Position numbers and translations under genes: made by a program
In this document: positions 45,189 through 54,750 of the stretch, piece after piece
Layout of the letters: every line of letters begins with the position of its first letter
Position numbering within the stretch: position 1 is the first letter of the stretch
The notes under the pieces: model-generated
Seen by the model: the letters and a program-made list of their open reading frames with translations, nothing else
Database searches by the model: none
What the model was told of the DNA's origin: nothing
From: Metabacillus flavus
GTDB taxonomy: Bacteria; Bacillota; Bacilli; Bacillales; Bacillaceae
NCBI RefSeq assembly: GCF_018283675.1
Contig: NZ_JAGVRK010000001.1
Coordinates: forward strand, 1,364,001 to 1,428,000
Direction of reading: 5' to 3'
DNA: 64,000 bases

Positions 45189-45920
45189 TTAGAAGGCCTC
45201 AATCAGCATAAGCATCATGACAATTCCGGTAATAAAGGCGTAGGTTGCTGTCCGTTCATTTCCGTCTCCATGGCTTTCCGGAATCAGCTCTTTATAGATG
45301 ATGAACAGCATAGCACCTGCTGCGAATGAAAGCCCGTATGGTACGAGTGTATTTACATAATTGGTTAAATAATAGCCAAGCATTGAAGTTACAATTTCGA
45401 CTGCCCCGGTGGCTGTTGCAATAAGAAATGCTTTCATTCTGCCGATATTCTGACTGATCAGAAATAAGGCGACTAAAAAACCTTCCGGTGCATTTTGAAA
45501 ACCAATTGCAAAAGCGATCAGATTCCCCGTATCGCTTGCATCAGCCGCATAGCTCACACCAACGGATAAGCCTTCAGGAAGATTGTGCAGAGTAATGGCT
45601 GCGATGATCAGGAGTGCTTTCTCATCAAATTGTATCCCGCTTCTCGAGTGCTCAAGATCAATATGAGGAATCTGTTTCTCCAATATTGTAAGAATTAATA
45701 CCCCTAACAATAATCCCGCCACGACCGGCAGCATTCCCCCGATTTTTAATGCTTCAGGAATGAGGCTGACCATGGAAGCGGTCATCATGATCCCGGCTGA
45801 GAACGCCAGCAGGATATCTCGCCATTTATGCGTCAATGTATTTTTTAAAAATAATATAGGTACGGCGCCCAATCCAGTTGATAGGGCAGATAGAATGCTA
45901 CCGGTATAGACGTCGTTCAT
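45189..45920 (-). CDS. ZIP-family metal transporter
   Basis: This divalent metal permease has 243 residues and about eight helices. The conserved metal-pathway helices are present: ITLHNLPEGLSVGVSYAA (about 110-127) and GFQNAPEGFLVALFL (about 140-154), with the paired His-Asn-x-x-Glu and Asn-x-x-Glu. Such proteins import zinc or other divalent metals. The specificity is not readable. No Zur box was identified in the short upstream region. ATG 45920 begins MNDVYTGSILSALSTG. Confidence 0.9.
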   Translation of the reverse strand: MNDVYTGSILSALSTGLGAVPILFLKNTLTHKWRDILLAFSAGIMMTASMVSLIPEALKIGGMLPVVAGLLLGVLILTILEKQIPHIDLEHSRSGIQFDEKALLIIAAITLHNLPEGLSVGVSYAADASDTGNLIAFAIGFQNAPEGFLVALFLISQNIGRMKAFLIATATGAVEIVTSMLGYYLTNYVNTLVPYGLSFAAGAMLFIIYKELIPESHGDGNERTATYAFITGIVMMLMLIEAF

Positions 45921-46171
45921 GCGGCACCTCGAATTTCTTTCTCTTTTTATTAAAGCTCATTCAAATGTACCACAAACTGCCTGAAAATTGAAAAGTCGGA
46001 GCGCTATTACGACAATTTTCCTTAACTGTGCTGAATATGTCGCCATTCGTAAAATGGTTTTCCTCTAAAACTGCTTTACGATGTTGGAAATTTCTGATAA
46101 GTTTAGAGTGATTTTAAAGAATTCTGTCAAATACTCTACAAACGTAGATGATTACACACGGGGGGATTGGG

Positions 46172-47119
46172 ATGAATTATAGAAGATTAGGGAGATCCGG
46201 GCTGAAGGTATCGGAAATCAGTCTTGGAAGCTGGCTTACATTCGGGCAGACGATTGACGAAAAGTCGGCGGAATTGATTATACATAGAGCATATGAAGCG
46301 GGCATTAACTTTTTTGACTGTGCTAATGTTTACGCAAAAGGTATGGCTGAACAGGTTATGGGAAAAGCCCTGAAATCATTTGAAAGAGAATCCTATGTCG
46401 TTACAACCAAGGCGTTTTGGCCAGTAGGAGAAGGTCCTAATGACAGGGGCCTTTCAAGAAAGCATATTATGGAGCAAGTGCATTCTTCCCTGAAAAGAAT
46501 GGACTTGGATTACATCGATGTCTTTTATTGCCACCGGTATGATGCAGAAACCCCTCTTGAAGAAACACTTAGAGCCATTGATGATTTAATCAGACAGGGG
46601 AAAATCCTTTATGCTGGTGTAAGTGAATGGTCGGCTGCCCAGCTTCAGGAAGCGGTTCATGTGGCAGACCGTTATTTACTGGAAAGAATTATTGTAAATC
46701 AGCCTCAATACAATATGCTCCATCGTGATATTGAAGAAGAAATTATGCCAATCAGCGAAAAGAATGGAATTTCCCAAGTCGTTTGGTCTCCGCTTGCCCA
46801 GGGGGTGCTGACAGGAAAGTACATGGAAGGCAAAATTCCAAAGGGCAGCCGCGCCTCCAATGAAGAGGTTAATACGTGGGTTAAGGAAATCTTAAATGAC
46901 ATCATGAACCGGAAAGTATCTATGCTTTCTGAGCTGGCATCAAGTCTGGATATCAGTCTGGCGCAGCTGGCTCTTGCGTGGACTTTAAGGAACCCAAATG
47001 TTGCGAGTACGCTTGTTGGAGCTTCTACTCCAGAGCAGATTGAAGAAAATGCCAAAGCATCTGAAGTCATACTCTCGTATGAAATTCTGAATGAAATTGA
47101 AAGTATCCTTGCTATTTAA
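46172..47119 (+). CDS. Aldo/keto reductase
   Basis: The NADPH-dependent (alpha/beta)8 reductase has 315 residues. The start MNYRRLGRSGLKVSEISLGS is typical of the Kv-beta/YajO subgroup. The tetrad is visible as Asp and Tyr in FFDCANVYAKG, Lys in VVTTKAFW and His in VFYCHRYD. I chose ATG 46172, behind GGGGGGATTGGG. GenBank-style longer starts lack a site. It is followed after nine to fifteen bases by the phosphotransferase-like gene, probably in one operon. Confidence 0.92.
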   Translation: MNYRRLGRSGLKVSEISLGSWLTFGQTIDEKSAELIIHRAYEAGINFFDCANVYAKGMAEQVMGKALKSFERESYVVTTKAFWPVGEGPNDRGLSRKHIMEQVHSSLKRMDLDYIDVFYCHRYDAETPLEETLRAIDDLIRQGKILYAGVSEWSAAQLQEAVHVADRYLLERIIVNQPQYNMLHRDIEEEIMPISEKNGISQVVWSPLAQGVLTGKYMEGKIPKGSRASNEEVNTWVKEILNDIMNRKVSMLSELASSLDISLAQLALAWTLRNPNVASTLVGASTPEQIEENAKASEVILSYEILNEIESILAI

Positions 47120-47133
47120 AGAGGGGAATGAAG

Positions 47134-48117
47134 ATGGAACCGTCCGTTCGGAAACAATTTAATGAAGAAATCATTAAGAAGTCTGCTCATTTTTTTGGCG
47201 CAGAGAGCGTAAACGCAGCAAAACTGGGGGATGCAGAAAATTTTGTGTATGAAGTACAGTTAAATGGATCCCCCGTTATTCTCAGGATTACCCATTCAAG
47301 CCATAGAAGCCTGGAACAGCTTCAGGCTGAAATGGACTGGATCGAATTTTTACATACAAAAAACATTCATGTTTGCCGGCCGATTAGCTCAAATGGGACC
47401 AGCATCCATGTCATACCGATCGAATCTGGAACAGAATTTTACTGCTGTTTATTTGAAAAAGCCATTGGCGATCGAATTGCAGCAGACGGTCCCAAATGGA
47501 ATGAACCGCTGTTTTTCGAATGGGGCAGAACGATCGGTAAAATGCACAACGCTTCTAGTGAATATGAGCCCGCTTCAGGTAAACCCCGCAGACCGCAATG
47601 GCACGAAGAAGAACTGCTTGATATCCAGCGATTTGTACCGGATGTATCAGATGAAATTCTTCAGCAGAAGAATAATCTGCTCCAGCAGCTGAGTGTACTT
47701 AAGAAAGATCATTTTGGCCTTATCCATTCTGACCTGCATACAGGGAATTTTCATGTTGATAGGGAAGAGCTTTACTTGTTCGACTTTGATGACAGTTCCT
47801 ATCACTGGTTTGCAAGTGATGTAGCTATTCCCCTTTATTATTATGCCTGGACTATGGAAAGAAATGGGGAACAAAATCCTGAGGAAAAATGCATCCGCTT
47901 TTTCAAGGGGTTTATAAAGGGGTATAAAGAGGAAAGGTGCTTTACTGAAGAAATGGCAAAAAGCATTTCTCTCTTCCTAAAATTGAGGGATTTTGTCCTC
48001 TACGCTTTTTTTATGAAAAAATTTGGAGCGGGAGAGATTGAAGAGACTTATCAAAATTGGATAGTGCCAATTAAGCACAGGATAGAAGACGATCGCGAAA
48101 TCATTTCAATAAAGTGA
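47134..48117 (+). CDS. Aminoglycoside phosphotransferase-like (APH) protein
   Basis: The 327-residue protein-kinase-like fold has a nucleotide-binding region VILRITHSSHRS, the catalytic loop FGLIHSDLHTGNFHVD with Asp and Asn, and LYLFDFDDSSYHW for metal binding. Members phosphorylate small molecules (aminoglycosides, homoserine, sugars), and resistance cannot be claimed. ATG 47134 is preferred because GAGGGGA lies seven bases before it. ATG 47128 is too close to it. Probably cotranscribed with the aldo/keto reductase. Confidence 0.87.
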   Translation: MEPSVRKQFNEEIIKKSAHFFGAESVNAAKLGDAENFVYEVQLNGSPVILRITHSSHRSLEQLQAEMDWIEFLHTKNIHVCRPISSNGTSIHVIPIESGTEFYCCLFEKAIGDRIAADGPKWNEPLFFEWGRTIGKMHNASSEYEPASGKPRRPQWHEEELLDIQRFVPDVSDEILQQKNNLLQQLSVLKKDHFGLIHSDLHTGNFHVDREELYLFDFDDSSYHWFASDVAIPLYYYAWTMERNGEQNPEEKCIRFFKGFIKGYKEERCFTEEMAKSISLFLKLRDFVLYAFFMKKFGAGEIEETYQNWIVPIKHRIEDDREIISIK

Positions 48118-48139
48118 GACGGTTATTAAGTCCGTTCTA

Positions 48140-48168
48140 TTGACTTCACATGAATATTTTACTATGAT
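48140..48168 (+). promoter_or_regulatory. SigA-type promoter of mhqR
   Basis: TTGACT (48140-48145), 17 bases, TATGAT (48163-48168), 45 bases before the mhqR start. Confidence 0.75.
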
Positions 48169-48213
48169 TTAGTTGGAATTCAAGATTTTCTAACTTTGAA
48201 GGATTGATATAAC

Positions 48214-48651
48214 ATGAATGAATCAGAACAATCATTAAAGCTCTTTGTTGTTTTATCCCGGGCTTACCGCGCGATTAATGACAGAATGAACAAGCATATT
48301 ACTTCTTTTGGACTGAACCCGACCGAATTTGGTGTATTGGAGCTGCTTTATCATAAAGGTGACCAGCCCCTTCAGCAAATCGGAGGAAAGATTTTATTAG
48401 CCAGCGGAAGTATTACCTATGTAGTGGACAAGCTGGAGCAGAAAGGCTTCCTTGCCCGCAAAGCATGTGATAAAGATCGCAGGGTTACCTACGCCCATAT
48501 AACCGCTGAGGGAAAAGCTCTCATCGAAGACATATTTCCATCCCACCAGCAGAAAATCGATGATATTATCGGAATTCTTTCAGAAGAAGAAAAAGCACAA
48601 GCTATTGAAATGATGAAACGGATCGGTTTTCATGCAAAGGAACAAAAATAA
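48214..48651 (+). CDS. mhqR: MarR-family quinone-responsive repressor MhqR
   Basis: The 145-residue MarR protein is close to B. subtilis MhqR (YkvE). It has LFVVLSRAYRAINDRMNKHI, NPTEFGVLELLYHKGDQPLQ, ILLASGSITYVVDKLEQKGF and the wing KDRRVTYAHIT. MhqR represses azoreductase and dioxygenase genes that detoxify quinones. Its position next to motAB matches B. subtilis. A second, similar regulator lies at 7295. Confidence 0.93.
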   Translation: MNESEQSLKLFVVLSRAYRAINDRMNKHITSFGLNPTEFGVLELLYHKGDQPLQQIGGKILLASGSITYVVDKLEQKGFLARKACDKDRRVTYAHITAEGKALIEDIFPSHQQKIDDIIGILSEEEKAQAIEMMKRIGFHAKEQK

Positions 48652-48681
48652 GACTCTCCATTTTTGGAGGGTCTTATTTTT
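48649..48681. terminator. Bidirectional terminator, mhqR / motB
   Basis: AAGACTCTCCA pairs with TGGAGGGTCTT around TTTT, followed by ATTTTTG. Confidence 0.88.
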
Positions 48682-48691
48682 GTGTTTGCCT

Positions 48692-49453
48692 TTATTTGGC
48701 CGGTTCTTTCGAAGCAAGCGGAAGGATAAGTATTTCAACACGCCGGTTTTTCTGTCTTCCATCTGCTGTTTTATTATCCGAGATCGGTTTGAATTCTCCA
48801 TATCCCTTTGCACTGAACAATTCTGGAGATAGCTCAGGGTTTGTAAGAAGGAGCTTCATAAACTCGACGGCTCTCATTACGCTCAGTTCCCAGTTGGAGT
48901 CGAACACAGCATTTTTAATCGGAATATTGTCTGTATGACCGCTGACAATAATACTCCTCGGCGGCTCCATAACAAGGAGCTGGGAAATTTCTTTTGCCAA
49001 ATCCTCATCTCGTTTCCGCACATAAATGCTGCCTGATTCAAAGAGGATATCATTATTGATGGTAATGAGAAGACCTTCATCGGTCAGCGAGGTCTTCAGT
49101 TTAGCATTCAGACCTTTATTGGTGATATACTCATTTATTTTCTTCTCGGCTTCTTTAAGCCTCTCGAGTTCTTGCTTCTGTTCCTGCTGTTCCTTTGGCT
49201 CGGCTTTGGTCACATCCAGCTGCTCCATTTCTCCATCCGGCAGCGGACTTGGATATTCCATAATTCCAGTACCGCCTTCAAAGGTGCTGTTGAAAGCCCT
49301 GGCCATCATCTGAAATTTGTTCGCATCAATGGAACTCATCGCAAAAAGCACAATGAATAGGGCGAGAAGAAGAGTTAAAAGATCGGCGTATGGAATGAGC
49401 CAGGACTCATCCATATGCTCCTCATGCTTTTCTTTTCTCTTCCGCTTAGCCAT
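48692..49453 (-). CDS. motB: Flagellar motor stator protein MotB
   Basis: This stator subunit anchors the motor to peptidoglycan. The 253 residues have a single N-terminal helix with the proton-binding Asp in ESWLIPYADLLTLLLALFIV, a plug and linker, and a C-terminal OmpA-like peptidoglycan-binding domain (SGHTDNIPIKN, LSVMRAVEFMKLL, GYGEFKPI, NRRVEILIL). The lysine-rich start MAKRKRKEKHE matches the family. ATG 49453 lies inside the end of motA (eight-base overlap), so translation is coupled. Confidence 0.96.
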   Translation of the reverse strand: MAKRKRKEKHEEHMDESWLIPYADLLTLLLALFIVLFAMSSIDANKFQMMARAFNSTFEGGTGIMEYPSPLPDGEMEQLDVTKAEPKEQQEQKQELERLKEAEKKINEYITNKGLNAKLKTSLTDEGLLITINNDILFESGSIYVRKRDEDLAKEISQLLVMEPPRSIIVSGHTDNIPIKNAVFDSNWELSVMRAVEFMKLLLTNPELSPELFSAKGYGEFKPISDNKTADGRQKNRRVEILILPLASKEPAK

Positions 49454-50237
49454 CTGAATTTTCACCATCCATCTTCAGCTTTACTCTCTCACCAGCAGGA
49501 AGATACGTAGCAAGCTTCTGTTCAATAGCTTTTGGTGCCTGTCCTTCCAATACTGACAGAACCCCTTCAATCATGACTTCTCTGATTTTAACTTCCTGGC
49601 GGGATTTTCTTTTTAGTTTGTTCGCAAAAGGATGCCATAGCACATACCCGGTATAAATTCCGAGGAGGGTGGCGATGAAAGCTCCTCCAATCGCGTGTCC
49701 GAGTTCATCTGTTTTGTCCATATGGGAAAGAGCAGCAATCAGTCCGACTACAGCCCCAAGAACTCCAAGAGTAGGAGCGTATGTACCGGCCTGGGTGAAA
49801 ATAGCTGCTCCTGAAGCATGCCGGTCTTCCATCGCTTCTATTTCCTCGCTCATCACATCACGAATAAAATCCGCATTCTGTCCGTCAACAGCCATGCTCA
49901 ATCCGTTTTTAAGAAACATATCATCTACGTCTGAAAGCTTTGCTTCAAGGGCTAGGAGTCCTTCTTTCCTGGCAACTTGTGCCCATTCGGAAAACATGGG
50001 AATCAGCTCTTGAATGGATGGTATTTTTCTCTCTTTAAATAAGACCCCGAATAGCTTTGGAACTCTTTTTACTTCGTCAGCCGGAAAAGCTGTTACAACA
50101 GCGGCTGCAGTACCGACGATGATGATTAGGATCGCAGCTGGGTTAATCAGTACAGAAAGGTTGACTCCTTTCAGGACCATTCCCACGCCGACTCCGGCAA
50201 TTCCTAATATGAGACCTATAAGTGTTGTTTTATCCAT
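49446..50237 (-). CDS. motA: Flagellar motor stator protein MotA
   Basis: This partner of MotB is a proton-conducting stator subunit. The 263 residues have four helices, starting TTLIGLILGIAGVGVGMVL. The conserved motor segments include GLLALEAKLSDVDD in the cytoplasmic loop, TYAPTLGVLGAVVGLIAAL (TM3) and GAFIATLLGIYTGYVLWHPF (TM4). The gene starts at ATG 50237 (GGTGAAATC upstream) and precedes motB. A SigD-like promoter lies at 50319-50344. Confidence 0.97.
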   Translation of the reverse strand: MDKTTLIGLILGIAGVGVGMVLKGVNLSVLINPAAILIIIVGTAAAVVTAFPADEVKRVPKLFGVLFKERKIPSIQELIPMFSEWAQVARKEGLLALEAKLSDVDDMFLKNGLSMAVDGQNADFIRDVMSEEIEAMEDRHASGAAIFTQAGTYAPTLGVLGAVVGLIAALSHMDKTDELGHAIGGAFIATLLGIYTGYVLWHPFANKLKRKSRQEVKIREVMIEGVLSVLEGQAPKAIEQKLATYLPAGERVKLKMDGENSDG

Positions 50238-50318
50238 GATTTCACCAAACCTTTGTACATTCTGTATTCCGGTTTTCTTATAGCACCGGTGCGGGCATGA
50301 GCCCTTTGTCTACTTCCT

Positions 50319-50344
50319 ATATCGGATAAATCATGCCAATCTTA
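50319..50344 (-). promoter_or_regulatory. SigD-type promoter of motAB
   Basis: On the minus strand TAAG, a 14-base spacer and TCCGATAT match the motility sigma consensus TAAA-N14-16-GCCGATAT with one mismatch in each element. The start would be about 75 bases before motA. Confidence 0.75.
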
Positions 50345-50437
50345 ATAGGAAAAAGGAAATCATCCTGAGAAGGGATTTTACGTCCGGATGAAGAATAACT
50401 GTAAAGCAGGTTATTTCAAAGGAAAGGCAGTGTTACA

Positions 50438-52132
50438 ATGCGTTTTGAACAATACATATACAAAAGACCCGATCTGAATCAAATTCAGACTGAATTTAAG
50501 GAAGCCCTCTCTTTATTTAGAGAAGCTGGCAGTTTTGAAGATCAGGATCAGGCAATGAAGAAAATTTATAAAATCAGGAATGCAGCAGATACGATGTCGA
50601 ACATTTGCTATATCCGCCATTCTATTGATACAAATGATGAATTTTATAAAGCAGAGCAGGATTTCATGGATGAACTTCAGCCGCATATCCAGGCGCTTGT
50701 GACTGAGTTTTATGAGGAGCTTGTCCGGTCTAAATACCGTGAAAAATTAGAAGCGCAATGGGGACAGCAGCTTTTTGATCTTGCTGAAACGCAGCTGAAG
50801 ACCTTTAAGGAAGATGTGCTTGCAGATCTTCAGGAAGAAAACAAGCTGTCCAGTGAGTATACGAAGCTTGTAGCATCAGCGAAAATTGAATTTGACGGAA
50901 AAGAATATACCCTTGTGCAGCTTCAGCCCCTGGCAGAATCAACAGACCGCAATTTGCGCAAACGGGCAAGTGAAGCAAAATTTGAATTCTTTTCGAGCCA
51001 GGCGGATAAGTTCGACGAAATTTATGACAAGCTTGTGAAAATCCGTACCCGAATTGCTAAGAAGCTTGGCTTCCGTACATTTACTGAGCTGGGATATGCA
51101 AGAATGAACCGGATTGATTATAACGCTGAGATGGTCAGTAAATTCAGGAAACAGGTTGAAGAGCATATCGTTCCAATCGCGACAAGCCTTTATGATCGCC
51201 AAAAAGAGCGTCTTGGCATGGATGAAATGGTTTATTATGATGAGCCTGTTGAATACACGTCCGGAAATGCGGTTCCGAAAGGAGATCCAGACTGGATTGT
51301 GGATAATGGGAAAGAAATGTATAAGGAGCTTTCTCCTGAAACCGATGAATTCTTCCGGTTTATGGCGGATAAAAATCTTCTTGATTTGCTTGCTAAAAAA
51401 GGCAAAGCAGGGGGAGGCTACTGTACGTATATTGCCGATTATGAGTCACCATATATTTTCGCTAATTTTAACGGTACATCAGGGGATATTGATGTGCTGA
51501 CACATGAAGCTGGGCACGCATTCCAGGTGTACATGAGCCGCGGATTTGATGTTGCGGAGTATCAGTGGCCGACACATGAAGCCTGTGAAATCCACTCAAT
51601 GAGCATGGAGTTTTTTACATGGCCATGGATGGAGCTCTTCTTTAAAGAGGACACAGAAAAATATAAATTTTCTCATTTGAGCGGCGCGCTTAAGTTCATT
51701 CCTTATGGAGTTGCAGTCGATGAATTTCAGCATTTCATCTATGAAAATCCAAATGCTTCACCAGCCGAGAGAAACCTTGCGTGGAGAGAGCTGGAAAAGA
51801 AATATCTTCCGCACCGGGAATATGAAGACAGCTATTATCTCGAGCAGGGAGGTTTTTGGCAAAAGCAAAGCCATATCTATAATTCTCCCTTCTATTATAT
51901 TGATTACACCCTTGCCCAAATTTGCGCACTTCAGTATTGGAAACAGCTTCATGAAGACAGAGAGGCGGCTTGGAGCAGTTATTTGAACCTTTGCAGGCAG
52001 GGAGGAAGCAAAGCATTCCTCGGTCTTGTAGAAGAAGCTGGCCTGAAATCACCATTTGATGAAGGCACCGTAGAATCAGTAGTCGGAGAAATTACCAAGT
52101 GGCTGAACCAAGTGGATGACAAAGCATTATAA
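50438..52132 (+). CDS. M3 family oligoendopeptidase
   Basis: This zinc metallopeptidase cuts short peptides in the cytosol. The 564 residues contain the catalytic LTHEAGHAFQ, with His356, Glu357 and His360, and the downstream Glu region EACEIHSMSMEFF. The N-terminal half is helical, and the protein matches the M3 family size class of about 565. It has no signal peptide. GAAAGGCAGTGTTACA precedes ATG 50438. A terminator follows. Confidence 0.94.
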   Translation: MRFEQYIYKRPDLNQIQTEFKEALSLFREAGSFEDQDQAMKKIYKIRNAADTMSNICYIRHSIDTNDEFYKAEQDFMDELQPHIQALVTEFYEELVRSKYREKLEAQWGQQLFDLAETQLKTFKEDVLADLQEENKLSSEYTKLVASAKIEFDGKEYTLVQLQPLAESTDRNLRKRASEAKFEFFSSQADKFDEIYDKLVKIRTRIAKKLGFRTFTELGYARMNRIDYNAEMVSKFRKQVEEHIVPIATSLYDRQKERLGMDEMVYYDEPVEYTSGNAVPKGDPDWIVDNGKEMYKELSPETDEFFRFMADKNLLDLLAKKGKAGGGYCTYIADYESPYIFANFNGTSGDIDVLTHEAGHAFQVYMSRGFDVAEYQWPTHEACEIHSMSMEFFTWPWMELFFKEDTEKYKFSHLSGALKFIPYGVAVDEFQHFIYENPNASPAERNLAWRELEKKYLPHREYEDSYYLEQGGFWQKQSHIYNSPFYYIDYTLAQICALQYWKQLHEDREAAWSSYLNLCRQGGSKAFLGLVEEAGLKSPFDEGTVESVVGEITKWLNQVDDKAL

Positions 52133-52147
52133 TAATAAAGGAAAAAG

Positions 52148-52180
52148 AACAGCCCTCTGAATTGGAGGGCTGTTTGATTT
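52148..52180 (+). terminator. Terminator after the oligoendopeptidase gene
   Basis: AACAGCCCTC pairs with GAGGGCTGTT, followed by TGATTT. Confidence 0.85.
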
Positions 52181-52195
52181 GGCCATGTGAGCTGC

Positions 52196-52400
52196 TTGCT
52201 TTCATCGGGGCGGGCGGTGAGCCTATGCGGCGCAAGCGCCTGCGGGGTCTCAGCTCTCCCGCTGCTCTAAGCTGGAGCCGCGCACCTTCCGCTTCAATCA
52301 GCGTAACCCGTAATTATTCAAATTACTTAATAAAAAATGAACCCCCCGGGATGCTCATACGGGGGGTTCATTTTCAATTATTTCCTCTCAGCCGAACTTT
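52196..52400 (-). repeat. Dispersed repeat, copy C (full length, with terminator)
   Basis: It parallels the copy at 35033: GGGGCGGGCGGTGAGCCTATG, CTGCGGGGTCTCAGCTCTCCC, GCGCACCTTCCGCTTCAATC, CGTAATTATTCAAATTACTT, then TGAACCCCCCGGGATGCTCA to GGGGGGTTCA (52338-52370). On the minus strand the hairpin is followed by TTTTTTA, providing the clpE terminator. Confidence 0.8.
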
Positions 52401-52418
52401 TCAAACAGACCTCTATAA

Positions 52419-54557
52419 TTATTTAGATCTTGAAACAGTGATGATCCCGTTTTCAACATTTGCCTGTACGTGGTCCAGTTCATTGTAATCAATGAGCAGG
52501 TCTGTAATTTGGTCTTCCAGCTGTTCCTGGATAACCCGGCGAAGCGGACGGGCACCGAATGCAGGGTGATAGCCCAGTTCTGCCAGCCTGTTTTTGGCTT
52601 CATCTGAAACGGTCAGCTTCATATTTTTTTCATGCAAGGTTTCTTGAAGCTCTTCAAGCATGAGTTCGACTATTGAAAGCATATGCTTTCTTTCAAGCGA
52701 TTGAAACTCAATGATTGCATCAAAGCGATTCAGGAATTCTGGCTTAAAGAATGTTCCGAGTGAATCAAGCAGTGTGCTCTCTTTTATAGCTGATGTTGCT
52801 TCCGTATCAAATCCTACAGTCATTCGTTTTTCGGAAGTTCCTGCGTTACTGGTCATGATGATGACTGTATCCTTAAAGTTGACCGTGCGCCCATGACTGT
52901 CAGTTAAACGCCCGTCTTCCAGGATTTGAAGAAACATGTGCTGGACATCAGGATGGGCTTTTTCAATTTCATCGAGAAGCAGAATGCTGTATGGGTTTCT
53001 GCGTACTTTCTCTGTGAGCTGGCCCCCATCATCATGTCCGACATATCCTGGAGGGGAACCGATGATTTTGGATACGGCATGTTTCTCCATATATTCACTC
53101 ATATCAAGACGAATCATGGAGTCCTTCGTTCCAAACAGTTCTTCTGCCAGGGTTTTGGTCAGCTCAGTTTTCCCTACACCTGTTGGTCCTGCGAAGAGGA
53201 AGGAACCGATTGGACGATTTTTGCGTTTCAAGCCGGCCCTGCTTCTGCGTACTGCTTTTGCTACCTTTTGGACCGCTTCTTCCTGGCCGATCACTTTTTT
53301 AGCAAGGCTTTCTTCAAGGTTTTTCATTTTGGCCTGTTCGTCTTCCTGAATCTTTCCTACTGGGATACCGGTTTTTTGTTCAATGATCGCCTGGATTTCA
53401 CTAAGTCCAACATTCATTTTTTCCTGATGATCCTGTTTCTCAAGCTGTTTTTCAAGCAAAATTTCTTCATGGCGGAGCTTTGCCGCAAGTTCATAATTCT
53501 CTTCAGCAGCCGCTTTTTCTTTATCTTTTGCAAGCTTGCTGAGCTGATCATGAATATCGGCTTCCTCCACCCGGTCTGCTTTTAAATTCGCTTTTGAACC
53601 GGCTTCATCAAGCAAATCAATCGCTTTATCAGGCAGAAAACGATCCTGAATATAGCGGTGTGAAAGGTTTACACAAGCCCGGATGGCTTCATCACTGAAT
53701 GTAACGCCATGATAGTCTTCATATTTTGATTGAATGCCCTGTAGAATTTCGATTGCTTTATCCAGGGATGGTTCGTGAACCATGACAGGCTGGAAGCGGC
53801 GTTCTAAGGCAGCATCTTTTTCAATCTGGCGGTATTCCTTCAATGTCGTCGCACCAATCAGCTGCATTTCACCCCGTGCGAGTGCAGGCTTCAAGATGTT
53901 TCCGGCGTCCATAGAGCCTTCCGCAGATCCTGCTCCGACTACTAGGTGAATTTCATCAATAAATAAAATAACGTTTTTACGTAATTGAAGCTCGGCAATG
54001 AGTTTTTTCATCCGGTCTTCGAATTGGCCGCGCATGCTCGTATTTGCAACGAGGGATGCTACGTCGAGCAGATATACTTCTTTTTTCAATAGCTTAGAAG
54101 GAACTTTCCCTTCAGAAATTTTCAATGCGAGACCTTCAGCTACAGCTGTTTTACCAACCCCAGGTTCACCAATAAGAACCGGATTGTTTTTGTTGCGCCG
54201 GTTAAGAATTTCAATAACCCGGTTTACTTCTTCTTCCCGGCCGATGACTGGATCGATTAGCCCTGCTTTTGCAGCATGGGTAAGATTGCGGCCCATTTGA
54301 TCAAGAAGCCCTCCGCCATTGCGGCCGGATTTTTGATTCTCTGCACCAGGTGTACCTTCATCCTGACTGCCTGCGTTTTTAAAGAACTGATCGAAAGGGA
54401 AGGAAGAGAATCCTCCGCCGCTGAAACCGCCGGAAGGAATTTGACTTTCATAATGTGAAAAGCATGTATTGCAGAGCTGTAATTGTTTACGGGCTCCGTT
54501 AATTTGAACATTTAGCTGAACGGTTGCCTGATTTTGCTTACAGTTTTGACATTGCAT
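52419..54557 (-). CDS. clpE: ATP-dependent Clp protease ATPase subunit ClpE
   Basis: This HSP100 unfoldase pairs with ClpP and helps recover from heat and disulfide stress. The 712 residues have an N-terminal zinc finger (CQNCKQNQ and [10 protein letters not shown]), AAA+ module 1 with GEPGVGKTA, a UVR-like linker ([16 protein letters not shown]), and AAA+ module 2 with [16 protein letters not shown] and [21 protein letters not shown] 54557 follows AAGGAGGTTG. The promoter carries two CtsR sites. The repeat-borne hairpin at 52338-52370 ends it. Confidence 0.96.
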   Translation of the reverse strand: MQCQNCKQNQATVQLNVQINGARKQLQLCNTCFSHYESQIPSGGFSGGGFSSFPFDQFFKNAGSQDEGTPGAENQKSGRNGGGLLDQMGRNLTHAAKAGLIDPVIGREEEVNRVIEILNRRNKNNPVLIGEPGVGKTAVAEGLALKISEGKVPSKLLKKEVYLLDVASLVANTSMRGQFEDRMKKLIAELQLRKNVILFIDEIHLVVGAGSAEGSMDAGNILKPALARGEMQLIGATTLKEYRQIEKDAALERRFQPVMVHEPSLDKAIEILQGIQSKYEDYHGVTFSDEAIRACVNLSHRYIQDRFLPDKAIDLLDEAGSKANLKADRVEEADIHDQLSKLAKDKEKAAAEENYELAAKLRHEEILLEKQLEKQDHQEKMNVGLSEIQAIIEQKTGIPVGKIQEDEQAKMKNLEESLAKKVIGQEEAVQKVAKAVRRSRAGLKRKNRPIGSFLFAGPTGVGKTELTKTLAEELFGTKDSMIRLDMSEYMEKHAVSKIIGSPPGYVGHDDGGQLTEKVRRNPYSILLLDEIEKAHPDVQHMFLQILEDGRLTDSHGRTVNFKDTVIIMTSNAGTSEKRMTVGFDTEATSAIKESTLLDSLGTFFKPEFLNRFDAIIEFQSLERKHMLSIVELMLEELQETLHEKNMKLTVSDEAKNRLAELGYHPAFGARPLRRVIQEQLEDQITDLLIDYNELDHVQANVENGIITVSRSK

Positions 54558-54588
54558 AAAAAAACAACCTCCTTAAAATTTTACTGAC

Positions 54589-54605
54589 TTTGACTATCTT
54601 TGACT
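54589..54605 (-). promoter_or_regulatory. CtsR operator 1 upstream of clpE
   Basis: On the minus strand AGTCAAA-GAT-AGTCAAA fits the CtsR heptad repeat (A/G)GTCAAA-N3-(A/G)GTCAAA. It lies just downstream of the -10 element. Confidence 0.9.
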
Positions 54606-54608
54606 ATT

Positions 54609-54637
54609 ATTATAATTTGACCTTTTTTGACTTTCAA
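54609..54637 (-). promoter_or_regulatory. SigA-type promoter of clpE
   Basis: On the minus strand TTGAAA (54637-54632), 17 bases, TATAAT (54614-54609). The -35 to -10 spacer is CtsR operator 2. Confidence 0.9.
54616..54632 (-). promoter_or_regulatory. CtsR operator 2 upstream of clpE
   Basis: The minus strand reads AGTCAAA-AAA-GGTCAAA, a second exact CtsR heptad repeat, inside the promoter spacer. Confidence 0.9.
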
Positions 54638-54750
54638 GTATTTTGTTTGAAAAATTTTTTTAGGTTTGCCAATGACTTTAATCCATCTTTCACCTTCTTT
54701 TCAAGGAACTTGTCTCATACCTTTAAAAAGAAGGGGAGGGATGGACCGTC

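Noticed and set aside
48692-50283. Plus-strand ORFs of 80-114 codons opposite motAB
   Set aside because: They are antisense shadows of motA and motB and carry no family features.
52926-53585. 219-codon plus-strand ORF opposite clpE
   Set aside because: It is a shadow of the clpE coding strand with Phe/Cys-rich unnatural composition.
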